Positions 15,849 through 23,143 of a stretch of 64,000 nucleotides of DNA are shown piece by piece. Made by a program: the position numbers and the translations under genes. The stretch comes from CAZSAK01 sp964605155 (lineage in GTDB: Bacteria; Pseudomonadota; Gammaproteobacteria; SZUA-140): positions 1 through 64,000 of the forward strand of contig CAZSAK010000011.1 of NCBI GenBank assembly GCA_964605155.1, given 5' to 3'. How positions within the stretch are numbered: the stretch's first letter is position 1; the number at the start of each line of letters is the position of its first letter. The notes below the pieces were generated by a model, which saw only the letters and a program-made list of their open reading frames with translations, searched no databases and was not told where the DNA came from.

Positions 15849-16958
15849 ATGAATGGATATCCCCCGCTGATTGGATTTTTCTCGGCTATGGCTTTCATTG
15901 CGGCGATCGCTTTCTCCAGTTCGGCGAATGTATATGCCAGGAAAGTGACCCATCATGACAACGATGACTGTTACAGTTGTCACACAAGCCAGACTCACCC
16001 GATGCTGAATCAGCGCATCATCGGAGAATGCGTCGCCTGTCATGCCAACAACAGCAGCGGCAAAATGATGACAGTCAGTCGGAAGAGTGAAATGGAAGAG
16101 GAGCTCACGGAATCTTCACAGGCTCAACTTGCAGCGGGTGATGATAAGGCGGGAATGAGTGTCCAGATGTATTATGACGAGACGCGTATCGGTGCCGAAC
16201 CCAACGAGATGGTGCTGATACCTGCGGGTAAATTTATCATGGGAACGGATGAGCGTCTGCCTGACGAAGGGCCACAGCACACAGTGAATCTGGATGCGTT
16301 TTATATCGATAAATATGAAGTAACCAACCTGCAGTATAAAAAATTTATTGACGCAACGGGGCACAAGTCGCCGCGCAATTTTACCAACCGGACATACCCA
16401 AAAGGCAAGGTGGATCATCCCGTGACCTACGTGAACTGGTATGATGCAGTCGATTACTGCACCTGGGCCGGCAAGCGCCTGCCGACGGATGAGGAATGGG
16501 AAAAGGCCGCCCGGGGCACGGACGGCAGATCGTATCCGTGGGGCAACACCTTCGATATCCGCAAGGCCAACATGCCGCAGCGCTGGATATCCCTCAAACA
16601 GGATGGTGATACCACACCCGTAGGCGCCTTCAAGGAAGGGGTCAGTGTATATGGCTTGTATGACATGTCAGGCAATGTCTGGGAATGGACATCTTCGTGG
16701 TACCAACCATATCCGGGCAATACCCATGTCACGGAAAATTATGGTGAAAAGTACAAGACTCTGAAGGGCGGTTCATGGTGGGATTGTTCGTTTTATAAAT
16801 GTGGATTGTCGGCGCCGACCTATAACCGATCGTTCTTCATGAGGACAACCAAGAACAAGAGTTTCGGATTCAGATGTGCAAAGGATGCCGATGGACAATC
16901 GCCGGACGACAGTCACGGGACGGAAAAAAACGATGCCAGTATCTCAAAACATATATAG
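15849..16958 (+). CDS. Secreted dihaem-motif protein with FGE/SUMF1 domain
   Basis: 369 residues. A signal peptide (1-30, AFIAAIAFSSSANVYA) is followed by two haem c motifs, CYSCH (41-45) and CVACH (61-65), with extra histidines at 35-36. After a linker, residues 118-350 form a formylglycine-generating-enzyme/sulfatase-modifying domain: MVLIPAGKFIMGTDE, FYIDKYEVTNLQYKKF, PVTYVNWYDAVDYCTWAGKRLPTDEEWEKAARG, YDMSGNVWEWTSSWY, GGSWW and FGFRCAKD. A Cys313-x4-Cys318 pair follows GGSW, one residue later than the copper-binding pair of true FGEs. Most SUMF1-domain proteins lack that pair and are binding or nonenzymatic proteins. Function is unknown; a periplasmic redox role is inferred. A second FGE protein follows with overlapping ends. 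Confidence 0.8.
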   Translation: MNGYPPLIGFFSAMAFIAAIAFSSSANVYARKVTHHDNDDCYSCHTSQTHPMLNQRIIGECVACHANNSSGKMMTVSRKSEMEEELTESSQAQLAAGDDKAGMSVQMYYDETRIGAEPNEMVLIPAGKFIMGTDERLPDEGPQHTVNLDAFYIDKYEVTNLQYKKFIDATGHKSPRNFTNRTYPKGKVDHPVTYVNWYDAVDYCTWAGKRLPTDEEWEKAARGTDGRSYPWGNTFDIRKANMPQRWISLKQDGDTTPVGAFKEGVSVYGLYDMSGNVWEWTSSWYQPYPGNTHVTENYGEKYKTLKGGSWWDCSFYKCGLSAPTYNRSFFMRTTKNKSFGFRCAKDADGQSPDDSHGTEKNDASISKHI

Positions 16959-17940
16959 AACAATGTCTTTGATATTTATCGTGGTGTTCGCCTTGTCGAC
17001 ATCCGAAACCATTGCAATTGCAGAAGAGCAGACAGGAACAGCCAATCCCCGTGGTGCCGAGGCCTCATCACTGGATGACGAGATGGTACTGATTCCGGCG
17101 GGTGAGTTTATCATGGGCAGCGACAAAGTGGACAAGACCAGGAGTGCCGGTGAGTTTGGTAACGCCAAGCCCTGGTATCTCGATGAACATCCTGAACATA
17201 ATGTTGACCTCGATGCCTTTTATATCGATCGTTATGAGGTGACTAACGGCCAGTACCGCAGATTCGTCACCGCCGAGCATCACAGACCACCGGAGTACTG
17301 GGTTTTTGATGGTTACCTGTTGAGCATGGCGCGGGAACGCCTCAACAAACAGGACGTGGAAAAGATCCGGAATCTGGTCGTGAAGGTATTCAAGCTCGAC
17401 ATCGACACCCGCCCGATGAGCAAGGAACAACTGCTCGATGCAATCGAAAAGCGCTTTACCTACATGGACTATCTGCCGGTTATAGAGGTCAGCTGGGAGG
17501 ATGCGAATGCGTATTGTAAATGGGCAGGCAAGCGCCTGCCGACCGAGGAGGAATGGGAGAAAGCAGCGCGTGGCAAAGAAGGCAATGAGTTTGTGTGGGG
17601 CAACACCTGGACAGTCGGTATCAGCAATACGGGCGAGGAATTGTGGGATGACGGGGTTGCGCCGGTCGGTTCCTATCAGGGAGATAAATCGGTTTACGGT
17701 GTATACGATATGGCGGGCAACGTCTCGGAATGGGTCAGTGACTGGTATCAGCCCTATCCGCATACCGATTATCAAAGTAAGGACTTCGGTGAACAGTACA
17801 AGGTGATCAGAGGCGCCGCGTGGGGTGGTGAGGGTCATTATGCCCTGAAACTGTTTCAACGCGGTGCCTACCGCTTCTATCTCGATCCCAAGTCTCACCA
17901 TGATGACCTGGGATTCCGCTGTGCCAGGGATGCGACATAA
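16933..17940 (+). CDS. Second secreted FGE/SUMF1-domain protein
   Basis: 335 residues from the ATG at 16933, which overlaps the end of the previous gene by 26 bp; an earlier in-frame start at 16876 is less likely. A signal peptide covers about 1-31 (MSLIFIVVFALSTSETIAIA). The FGE domain shows MVLIPAGEFIMGSDK, AFYIDRYEVTNGQYRRF, VIEVSWEDANAYCKWAGKRLPTEEEWEKAARG, YDMAGNVSEWVSDWYQPYP and LGFRCARDA. An insertion of about 60 residues, largely helical (KQDVEKIRNLVVKVFKL...LLDAIEKRF), sits between the EVTN block and the WEDA block. No haem motif is present and the Cys pair of the first protein is missing. The pair is probably one operon; function is unknown. Confidence 0.8.
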   Translation: MPVSQNIYRTMSLIFIVVFALSTSETIAIAEEQTGTANPRGAEASSLDDEMVLIPAGEFIMGSDKVDKTRSAGEFGNAKPWYLDEHPEHNVDLDAFYIDRYEVTNGQYRRFVTAEHHRPPEYWVFDGYLLSMARERLNKQDVEKIRNLVVKVFKLDIDTRPMSKEQLLDAIEKRFTYMDYLPVIEVSWEDANAYCKWAGKRLPTEEEWEKAARGKEGNEFVWGNTWTVGISNTGEELWDDGVAPVGSYQGDKSVYGVYDMAGNVSEWVSDWYQPYPHTDYQSKDFGEQYKVIRGAAWGGEGHYALKLFQRGAYRFYLDPKSHHDDLGFRCARDAT

Positions 17941-17950
17941 TTTGCCAGGG

Positions 17951-18787
17951 TCATTCGTCGGAACGGTTGATCGGGTATGCACCCAAGCGGCCGGTGACCG
18001 GTAGCAGAATCAGCCCGGGAAAGGTCAGTTCCTTCTCATCACGGTACTGCTCGAGGCCGATGGCCATGTCGAGATGTCCCTTCTCTGGTTGATCCCGATA
18101 TGTGCCGAACAGGCGATCCCACCACGGCAGGTTGAAACCGTAGTTACTGTTTGTTTCACGCTTGATCACCGAATGATGTACGCGGTGCATGTCGGGTGTA
18201 ACAACAAACAGACGTAGTAGCCTGTCGATGCCATTGGATAACCGTATGTTGCTGTGGTTGAACATCGAGGTCGCGTTCAGCAGCACTTCAAAGATAATCA
18301 CCGCCATGACGGGAGGCCCGATGACGCTGACAGCCGCGATCTTGATAAGCATGGAGAGGATGATTTCCACGGGATGAAAGCGGTTACCCGTTGACACGTC
18401 GATGTCCAGATCGGTGTGATGCACCATGTGCAAGCGCCATAAGGTCGGTACCGCGTGAAAGACGACGTGTTGCAGATATATCACGAAATCAAGGATGATG
18501 ACCGAGGTCACGATACTGAGCCACACAGGCATGCCGACATTGTTGAAAAGGCCCCAGTGTCGCTCTGCGGCCGTCAGGGCCATACCGACCGCCGCGGCCG
18601 GAAAGATCACGCGCAGCAATATGCTATTGAGAGATACCATCGACAGGTTATACAACCAGCGCCGTGGCTTGGAGGTTGTGAGCATGCGGTAGGGCACGAG
18701 GAGTTCCCACACGGCCATGAGTGTAAATACACCAAAAAAGCAGCCTAGTCGAATGGCAATCTCATTGTCGACAACTGACGTATCCAT
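17951..18787 (-). CDS. Sterol desaturase / fatty acid hydroxylase family membrane protein
   Basis: 278 residues with about four to five membrane segments. The di-iron histidine clusters of the family are present: HVVFH near 107, HMVHHTD near 119, and HRVHHSV near 198, with NRFHPVE between. Members hydroxylate or desaturate lipid substrates using O2 and a di-iron centre in the membrane; the substrate here cannot be told. It starts 2 bp after the rhlB stop in the same direction, so it may be read from the rhlB message, and converges with the FGE genes. Confidence 0.85.
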   Translation of the reverse strand: MDTSVVDNEIAIRLGCFFGVFTLMAVWELLVPYRMLTTSKPRRWLYNLSMVSLNSILLRVIFPAAAVGMALTAAERHWGLFNNVGMPVWLSIVTSVIILDFVIYLQHVVFHAVPTLWRLHMVHHTDLDIDVSTGNRFHPVEIILSMLIKIAAVSVIGPPVMAVIIFEVLLNATSMFNHSNIRLSNGIDRLLRLFVVTPDMHRVHHSVIKRETNSNYGFNLPWWDRLFGTYRDQPEKGHLDMAIGLEQYRDEKELTFPGLILLPVTGRLGAYPINRSDE

Positions 18788-18789
18788 GG

Positions 18790-20058
18790 CTATTTAAGCT
18801 TCTCGGCCGGATGCCTGGTGTTTCTGTGGCGGCGGTTTTTCTTGTGCGGCTTGTGTTTCTGTTTCTTTTTACGAGCCGGGGGCTGTGGCGTTACCAACAT
18901 GTTTGCCGTAATGGATTGAGTCGGTATCTTGTGTCCGATGTAGGCCTCTATGTCAGGAAGGGAGAAGGCAAAATCCTCACATGCAAAGCTGATGGCGTCA
19001 CCGCTTGCCCCTGCGCGGGCGGTGCGGCCGATGCGATGGACGTAATCTTCCGGATCCTGAGGCAGGTCAAAATTGATGACATGACTGATATCGGGGATGT
19101 GCAGGCCACGGGCGGCGACGTCGGTGGCGACCAGCAAGGGGAGGTCACCCTTCTGAAACTGCATCAACAAACGCAGTCTGCGTTTTTGCGGGACGTCGCC
19201 CGAGAGGATTTCGGCCATCAGCCCGTTTGCCTGCAGGTAGTCGATCAGTTGATTGCCGGTATGCTTGGTGTTGACAAAGATGATGGTGCGCTTGGGATCG
19301 ATCAACCTGAGCAGGCCGAGCAGCAGCGGTATCTTTTCCTGGTTGGCAGTGTAATAGATGGTTTGCTTGACCTTGTCCGCAGCGATATTGTCAGGCTCGA
19401 TGCGGATCAGTTGCGGATTGTTCATGTGTTCATAGGCAAGTTCCATGACGCGCCAGGACAAGGTTGCCGAAAACAGCATGTTGATGCGCTTGTCCGGACT
19501 GGGCATACGCCGTAACAGATAGCGGATATCTTTTATAAAACCGAGGTCGAACATGCGGTCGGCCTCATCCAGCACCACCACTTCAATATGGCGCAGGTTG
19601 AAAAGTTGCTGTTTGAAGAAATCTATGACCCTGCCGGGTGTACCGATCAGGATGTCGATCCCGGCAGCGATCATCTCCTTTTGTGATTCGTAGCCCTCAC
19701 CACCATAAACAACGCCAATGGTGAGACCTGTGTATTTACCGATGGCCACAGCCTCCTTGTGGATCTGGATGGCGAGTTCCCGTGTCGGTGCCAGAATGAA
19801 GCCGCGCGGTTGATCCATGGCCGTATCTGACCATCTGCTGTTTAACAGATGATGCATCATCGCAATCAGGAAAGCGGCGGTTTTGCCGGTACCGGTCTGT
19901 GCCTGACCCGCCACGTCGTGACCGGCAAGAGCGATGGGGAGGGCCTCGGCCTGAATCGGGGTGCAGTATAAAAAGCCCATTTCATCAATGCCTTGCGTCA
20001 AGGGTTGAGCAAGGTCAAAGGATGTAAAACGGACATCTGTCAGATGTTTGTCACTCAT
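18790..20058 (-). CDS. rhlB: ATP-dependent RNA helicase RhlB
   Basis: 422 residues. DEAD-box motifs in order: Q motif (CTPIQAEALP), motif I AQTGTGKT (53-60), PTRELAIQ, GTPGR, DEAD (163-166), SAT (LFSATLSW), IIFVNTKH, ATDVAARGLHIP and HRIGRTARAG. The C-terminal 30 residues are very basic (KKKQKHKPHKKN), an RNA-binding tail. The N-terminus and IDILIGTPGR...DLGFIKDIRYLLRRMP closely follow E. coli RhlB, the degradosome helicase. The gene is divergent from trxA and rho, exactly as in enterobacteria, which supports the assignment. Confidence 0.93.
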   Translation of the reverse strand: MSDKHLTDVRFTSFDLAQPLTQGIDEMGFLYCTPIQAEALPIALAGHDVAGQAQTGTGKTAAFLIAMMHHLLNSRWSDTAMDQPRGFILAPTRELAIQIHKEAVAIGKYTGLTIGVVYGGEGYESQKEMIAAGIDILIGTPGRVIDFFKQQLFNLRHIEVVVLDEADRMFDLGFIKDIRYLLRRMPSPDKRINMLFSATLSWRVMELAYEHMNNPQLIRIEPDNIAADKVKQTIYYTANQEKIPLLLGLLRLIDPKRTIIFVNTKHTGNQLIDYLQANGLMAEILSGDVPQKRRLRLLMQFQKGDLPLLVATDVAARGLHIPDISHVINFDLPQDPEDYVHRIGRTARAGASGDAISFACEDFAFSLPDIEAYIGHKIPTQSITANMLVTPQPPARKKKQKHKPHKKNRRHRNTRHPAEKLK

Positions 20059-20272
20059 GTCGTGGTATCTAACGTGGTTATCATTGTCACTGGTCGGCCC
20101 GGTGATTGATCCGTCCGAGCTACTTGTGAAATGTCGGTATCGCCTATATCCTGTTGTTTCATATCCGCCACGCGGGTAGTCTACCCTGTTTGAATATTCT
20201 AAATAAGTCGCCTGGTTTTTGTCCGATGGTTTTTAGATATTAAGGTTTTTATTTACGGAGGCATATACAGAA

Positions 20273-20599
20273 GTGAGTAACAATACGATTCCGGTTACCG
20301 ATGATAATTTCGAGGATAAGGTGCTTAAGGCCGATGGCCCGGTGCTGGTGGATTTCTGGGCGGAATGGTGCGGACCGTGTAAGATGATAGCACCCATACT
20401 GGGTGAGATCGCCACTGAATACGAAGGCCGGTTGCAGATTGCCAAGCTCAACATCGATGAAAACCCTGCCACACCCCCGCGATACGGGATCCGCGGCATA
20501 CCGACATTAATGTTGTTTAAAAACGGTAACGTGGAAGCGACCAAGGTCGGCGCGGTCTCAAAATCGCAGTTGTCAGCCTTTCTCGACAGTAATATTTAA
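20273..20599 (+). CDS. trxA: Thioredoxin
   Basis: 108 residues from a GTG start, with GGAGG 11 bp upstream. Active site WCGPC (Cys33, Cys36) after VDFWAEWC; the cis-proline is in GIRGIPTLMLF. It reduces disulfides in the cytoplasm. One residue difference is notable: ENPATPPRYGIRG where most thioredoxins have NPGTAPKYGIRG. Its place between rhlB and rho is conserved in gammaproteobacteria. Confidence 0.95.
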   Translation: MSNNTIPVTDDNFEDKVLKADGPVLVDFWAEWCGPCKMIAPILGEIATEYEGRLQIAKLNIDENPATPPRYGIRGIPTLMLFKNGNVEATKVGAVSKSQLSAFLDSNI

Positions 20600-20821
20600 T
20601 TGTGATATATTCCCAGTAAGCGCCAAAATGCTAGACACTGTTTTTGAATAGTGGTAGCGTTACAACAAAGACAACAACAACAGCGCCATTGACCGGCAAA
20701 TTCCCGTTTAAAAATTAACTAGTTTAAGAAATTGCGTTGCCGCTTGTCTGCCTTGTGGGCGGATGCCCATGAATCTGTATCACTTCAACCTTCAACTTAA
20801 CCTGAAAACCTATTTGCATTT
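20600..20821 (+). promoter_or_regulatory. trxA-rho spacer, probable rho leader
   Basis: These 222 bp contain no ORF. The last 50 bases (about 20770-20818) are rich in C and U with few G, in the pattern YC-rich CACTTCAACC, CTTCAACTTAACC, the kind of unstructured RNA to which Rho binds. rho is autoregulated by such a leader in enterobacteria; here it is inferred. Confidence 0.4.
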
Positions 20822-22078
20822 ATGAACCTTACCGAACTTAAAGAAAAACCGGCTTCAGAGCTGATTGAAATCGCTCATTCGATGGGCATAGAAGGCATGG
20901 CCAGATCACGTAAACAGGATGTGATCTTTTCGATACTCAAATCGCAGGCAAAAAAAGGCGAAGATATTCACAGTGAGGGTGTGCTGGAGATTTTGCAGGA
21001 CGGTTTCGGTTTTTTACGTTCGGCGGACAGTTCCTATCTTGCGGGGCCGGATGACATCTACGTGTCACCGAGCCAGATTCGGCGATTCAGCCTGCGCACA
21101 GGTGATACTGTTGCGGGAAAAATCAGGCCACCGAAGGAGGGTGAACGCTATTTCGCCCTGCTAAAGGTCAGCTCGATCAATTTCGAGCCTCCCGAGGTCG
21201 CCAAGAACAAGGTATTGTTCGAAAACCTCACCCCCCTGTTTGCCAATGAACGCCTGATGCTGGAAATTGGCAACGGCAGTACCGAGGATATTACGGCAAG
21301 GATCATCGAACTGGTCTCGCCGATCGGCAAGGGCCAGCGCGGCATGATCGTTTCGCCACCGAAGGCCGGCAAGACGATGATGCTGCAAAACATTGCGCAT
21401 TCTATCACCACCAAGAATCCCGAATGTCACATGATGGTGTTGTTGATCGACGAGCGTCCCGAAGAGGTGACCGAGATGGCGCGTTCGGTGCGTGGCGAGG
21501 TCATCTCCAGTACCTTCGATGAACCTGCCAGTCGGCATGTCCAGGTAGCGGAAATGGTAATCGAGAAGGCCAAGCGCCTGGTAGAACATAAACGCGATGT
21601 GGTGATCCTGCTGGATTCGATCACCCGCCTGGCGCGTGCTTACAACACCGTGGTGCCATCCTCGGGTAAGGTATTGACAGGTGGTGTCGATGCCAATGCA
21701 CTGCAACGACCCAAACGTTTTTTCGGCGCAGCGCGTAACATCGAGGAAGGAGGAAGCCTGACGATCATCGCCACCGCCCTGATCGATACCGGTTCACGTA
21801 TGGATGACGTGATCTACGAGGAGTTCAAGGGTACGGGTAACATGGAACTGCATCTTGACCGTCGTATCGCCGAGAAACGCATCTATCCCGCCATCAACCT
21901 CAACCGCTCAGGCACGCGCCGCGAAGAATTGCTGACCAAGCCGGATGAACTGCAGAAGATGTGGATCCTGCGTAAACTGCTGCATCCCATGGACGAGCTG
22001 GCGGCGATGGAGTTTCTGCTGGACAAGCTGAAGGATACGAAGACTAATGCCGAATTTTTCGACGCCATGAAGCGTTAA
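20822..22078 (+). CDS. rho: Transcription termination factor Rho
   Basis: 418 residues, full length. N-terminal RNA-binding OB-fold region (LKEKPASELIEIA; DGFGFLRS; DDIYVSPSQIRRF), then the RecA-like ATPase with P-loop PPKAGKTMM near residue 180, Walker B VILLDSITRLARAYN and the secondary RNA-binding Q/R loops (GGVDANALQRPKRFFGAARN). It works as a hexameric RNA translocase that ends transcription. The stop codon TAA (22076-22078) lies inside the target-site duplication of the downstream IS1595-type element; the coding sequence is intact to the usual C-terminus (NAEFFDAMKR), so only the 3' untranslated region was displaced. Confidence 0.97.
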   Translation: MNLTELKEKPASELIEIAHSMGIEGMARSRKQDVIFSILKSQAKKGEDIHSEGVLEILQDGFGFLRSADSSYLAGPDDIYVSPSQIRRFSLRTGDTVAGKIRPPKEGERYFALLKVSSINFEPPEVAKNKVLFENLTPLFANERLMLEIGNGSTEDITARIIELVSPIGKGQRGMIVSPPKAGKTMMLQNIAHSITTKNPECHMMVLLIDERPEEVTEMARSVRGEVISSTFDEPASRHVQVAEMVIEKAKRLVEHKRDVVILLDSITRLARAYNTVVPSSGKVLTGGVDANALQRPKRFFGAARNIEEGGSLTIIATALIDTGSRMDDVIYEEFKGTGNMELHLDRRIAEKRIYPAINLNRSGTRREELLTKPDELQKMWILRKLLHPMDELAAMEFLLDKLKDTKTNAEFFDAMKR

Positions 22079-22082
22079 TTTT
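22075..22082. repeat. Left 8 bp target-site duplication (TTAATTTT)
   Basis: TTAATTTT here is repeated exactly at 24716-24723, flush with the ends of the transposon. Eight bases is the duplication length known for IS1595-family elements. It includes the rho stop codon. Confidence 0.85.
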
Positions 22083-22107
22083 CGGTATTGTATACTTTAC
22101 AAAACCA
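22083..22107 (+). repeat. Left terminal inverted repeat
   Basis: Aligned with the reverse complement of 24691-24715, 21 of 25 bases match, with 17 in a row (ATTGTATACTTTACAAA). It contains TTTACA, a possible -35 reading inward toward the GIY-YIG gene, though the matching -10 is weak. Confidence 0.85.
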
Positions 22108-22133
22108 CAAAAAACAGTCAGAATAATCCCATA

Positions 22134-22181
22134 CCGTAATCACAATATATTGACGTCACGAATCTACATATTGTGATACGG
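22134..22181. repeat. Long inverted repeat near the left end
   Basis: CCGTAATCACAATAT (22134-22148) pairs with ATATTGTGATACGG (22168-22181), with one bulged base; ten bases (ATCACAATAT) match perfectly. The spacer contains the palindrome TGACGTCA. It may form a hairpin or act as a protein-binding site. Confidence 0.6.
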
Positions 22182-22289
22182 CAGGGAGCCCAAGCTGTGT
22201 AAGGGATATCCGGATACACAGGTTATAAGCAGTAACCTCAAGCTCGTTCCGACAGAACCCAGCGAGGATAACAAGCTTTTATTCCTCAT
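22164..22289 (-). CDS. Possible 41-residue ORF with strong ribosome-binding site
   Basis: Minus-strand ORF (MRNKSLLSSLGSVGTSLRLL...) preceded by a perfect AAGGAGG (22302-22296) six bases before the ATG. The middle is hydrophobic (LRLLLITCVSGYPL), so a small membrane peptide is conceivable. It overlaps the hairpins described for 22186-22260, so one of the two readings is probably accidental. I recognise no relative. Confidence 0.25.
   Translation of the reverse strand: MRNKSLLSSLGSVGTSLRLLLITCVSGYPLHSLGSLPYHNM
22186..22288 (+). other. Candidate structured RNA in the transposon left end
   Basis: Several nested pairings occur in about 100 bases: GAGC (22186-22189) with GCTC (22242-22245) encloses CTGTGTA / TACACAG (22195-22221) and GTTA / TAAC (22222-22236). 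GTTC / GAAC then forms a hairpin at about 22246-22258, and GAGGATAA / TTATTCCTC one at about 22264-22287. The arrangement looks like a multibranch RNA in the leader of the GIY-YIG gene. It does not fit tRNA, group I or group II intron signatures. Support is from pairing alone. Confidence 0.25.
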
Positions 22290-22353
22290 TCGTGCCCTCC
22301 TTTTACCCCCTTGAGTTCATGGGATAACACTTAAACACGACGAGGGAAATGAA

Positions 22354-22692
22354 ATGACTGCAAAATGTAGTTGGCCATTAGGTAATGGCAATAATCTTCA
22401 ATTCGATATATACACGAAAGAAAATACGGTTTGGAATGATGTTTCTGGATTGTATATTTTTACCTATATTACGGCGGTTCATTGGTATCCGTTGTATGTT
22501 GGACAAGCGGATAGTTTTAAAACTCGGTTATCTTCCCATGAGAGATGGGATGAGGCCGTCCGAAAAGGGGCAACCCATGTTCACGCATTGGCTGTTCCCC
22601 AGCATTTAATTCGGGATTTATGGGAAGGTATGTTAATACAAAACCTTCAACCTCCGATGAATGTTCAGCACCGTAATGCTTTAAGTAGATAA
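22354..22692 (+). CDS. GIY-YIG domain protein (possible nuclease), transposon passenger
   Basis: 112 residues from an ATG behind GAGGGAAAT. The GIY-YIG core is complete: GLYIF (first strand), WYPLYVGQ (YIG strand), the conserved Arg in DSFKTRLSSH, and a late Glu and Asn in LWEGMLIQNLQPPMN. The family cuts DNA by a single-metal mechanism and includes homing enzymes, repair nucleases and restriction enzymes. No additional DNA-binding domain is present. The only plus-strand gene in the element, it is followed by the terminator at 22725. Its role could be in transposition, in defence or in maintenance; none is shown. Confidence 0.75.
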   Translation: MTAKCSWPLGNGNNLQFDIYTKENTVWNDVSGLYIFTYITAVHWYPLYVGQADSFKTRLSSHERWDEAVRKGATHVHALAVPQHLIRDLWEGMLIQNLQPPMNVQHRNALSR

Positions 22693-22724
22693 CATCTCCC
22701 ATAATAATAACCTCCGTTAATTAA

Positions 22725-22756
22725 AAACCGGCTATTTTTTAGCCGGTTTCTTTTTT
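22725..22756. terminator. Bidirectional terminator inside the transposon
   Basis: Perfect 10 bp stem AAACCGGCTA / TAGCCGGTTT around TTTTT, then C and six T on the plus strand; the minus strand also runs into T-rich sequence. It ends the GIY-YIG gene and, in the other direction, the toxin-antitoxin transcript; the stop of the 38-codon ORF lies within its stem. Confidence 0.85.
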
Positions 22757-22848
22757 GTTGATTTATCCTTTTTAGGCGGGGGAGTATTAAGCATCGTTTT
22801 TAATACTTGCTCGGCAAGCTGCTTAGTCTCTTTTTCAGTCTTCTTCAT
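22732..22848 (-). CDS. 38-residue lysine-rich small ORF after the toxin-like gene
   Basis: ATG at 22848 lies 14 bp inside the end of the upstream RelE/ParE-like gene, giving translational overlap. The product begins MKKTEKETKQLAEQVLKTML, a likely amphipathic helix, and ends in a Lys/Pro-rich tail (PPPKKDKSTKKKPAKK). Its stop is inside the terminator hairpin, so the ORF fills the end of the transcript exactly. No family is recognised; it may be a small DNA- or RNA-binding accessory. Confidence 0.4.
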   Translation of the reverse strand: MKKTEKETKQLAEQVLKTMLNTPPPKKDKSTKKKPAKK

Positions 22849-23134
22849 CTGGATCAATAATCCTGATTGACGTGATAATTATCTCATCATCAGTTATACG
22901 ATATACCGCCTGTATAACTGGAACACCTTCAATTAACCAGCGTATAGTTTTTATAGTATGGAATCCTTCTACATCTGGAATTGGCACATGAGCATCATCT
23001 GGCTGCCTTGCTAGCCGCCATTTTAATCCCTCATACAGATCATCAATCCTATTGTATCTTGCTTTTGCTTGATCAATCGCTTCTGAAACTGCATTTTCTT
23101 CTATTACTGTCTTAGCAGAAAAAAACCAAATCAT
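22835..23134 (-). CDS. RelE/ParE-like putative toxin next to Panacea antitoxin
   Basis: 99 residues. The C-terminal half reads GFHTIKTIRWLIEGVPVIQAVYRITDDEIIITSIRI, resembling the last beta-strands of the RelE/ParE fold (basic W-containing strand, then YRI..DEI.I..I). The N-terminal half is helical (AIDQAKARYNRIDDLYEGLKWRLAR). RelE toxins cleave mRNA on the ribosome and ParE toxins act on gyrase; the catalytic residues cannot be assigned here. It starts 9 bp after the Panacea-domain gene, as expected of a toxin following its antitoxin. The fold is a judgement by eye. Confidence 0.5.
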   Translation of the reverse strand: MIWFFSAKTVIEENAVSEAIDQAKARYNRIDDLYEGLKWRLARQPDDAHVPIPDVEGFHTIKTIRWLIEGVPVIQAVYRITDDEIIITSIRIIDPDEED

Positions 23135-23143
23135 TGAAAATCC

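Noticed and set aside
17068..17982. 304-codon minus-strand ORF
   Set aside because: It lies fully antisense to the second FGE-domain gene, which has clear motifs; the antisense product has none.
22186..22288. tRNA, group I or group II intron in the transposon left end
   Set aside because: No T-loop or anticodon arm pattern, no group I core or domain V sequence; only simple hairpins are seen.
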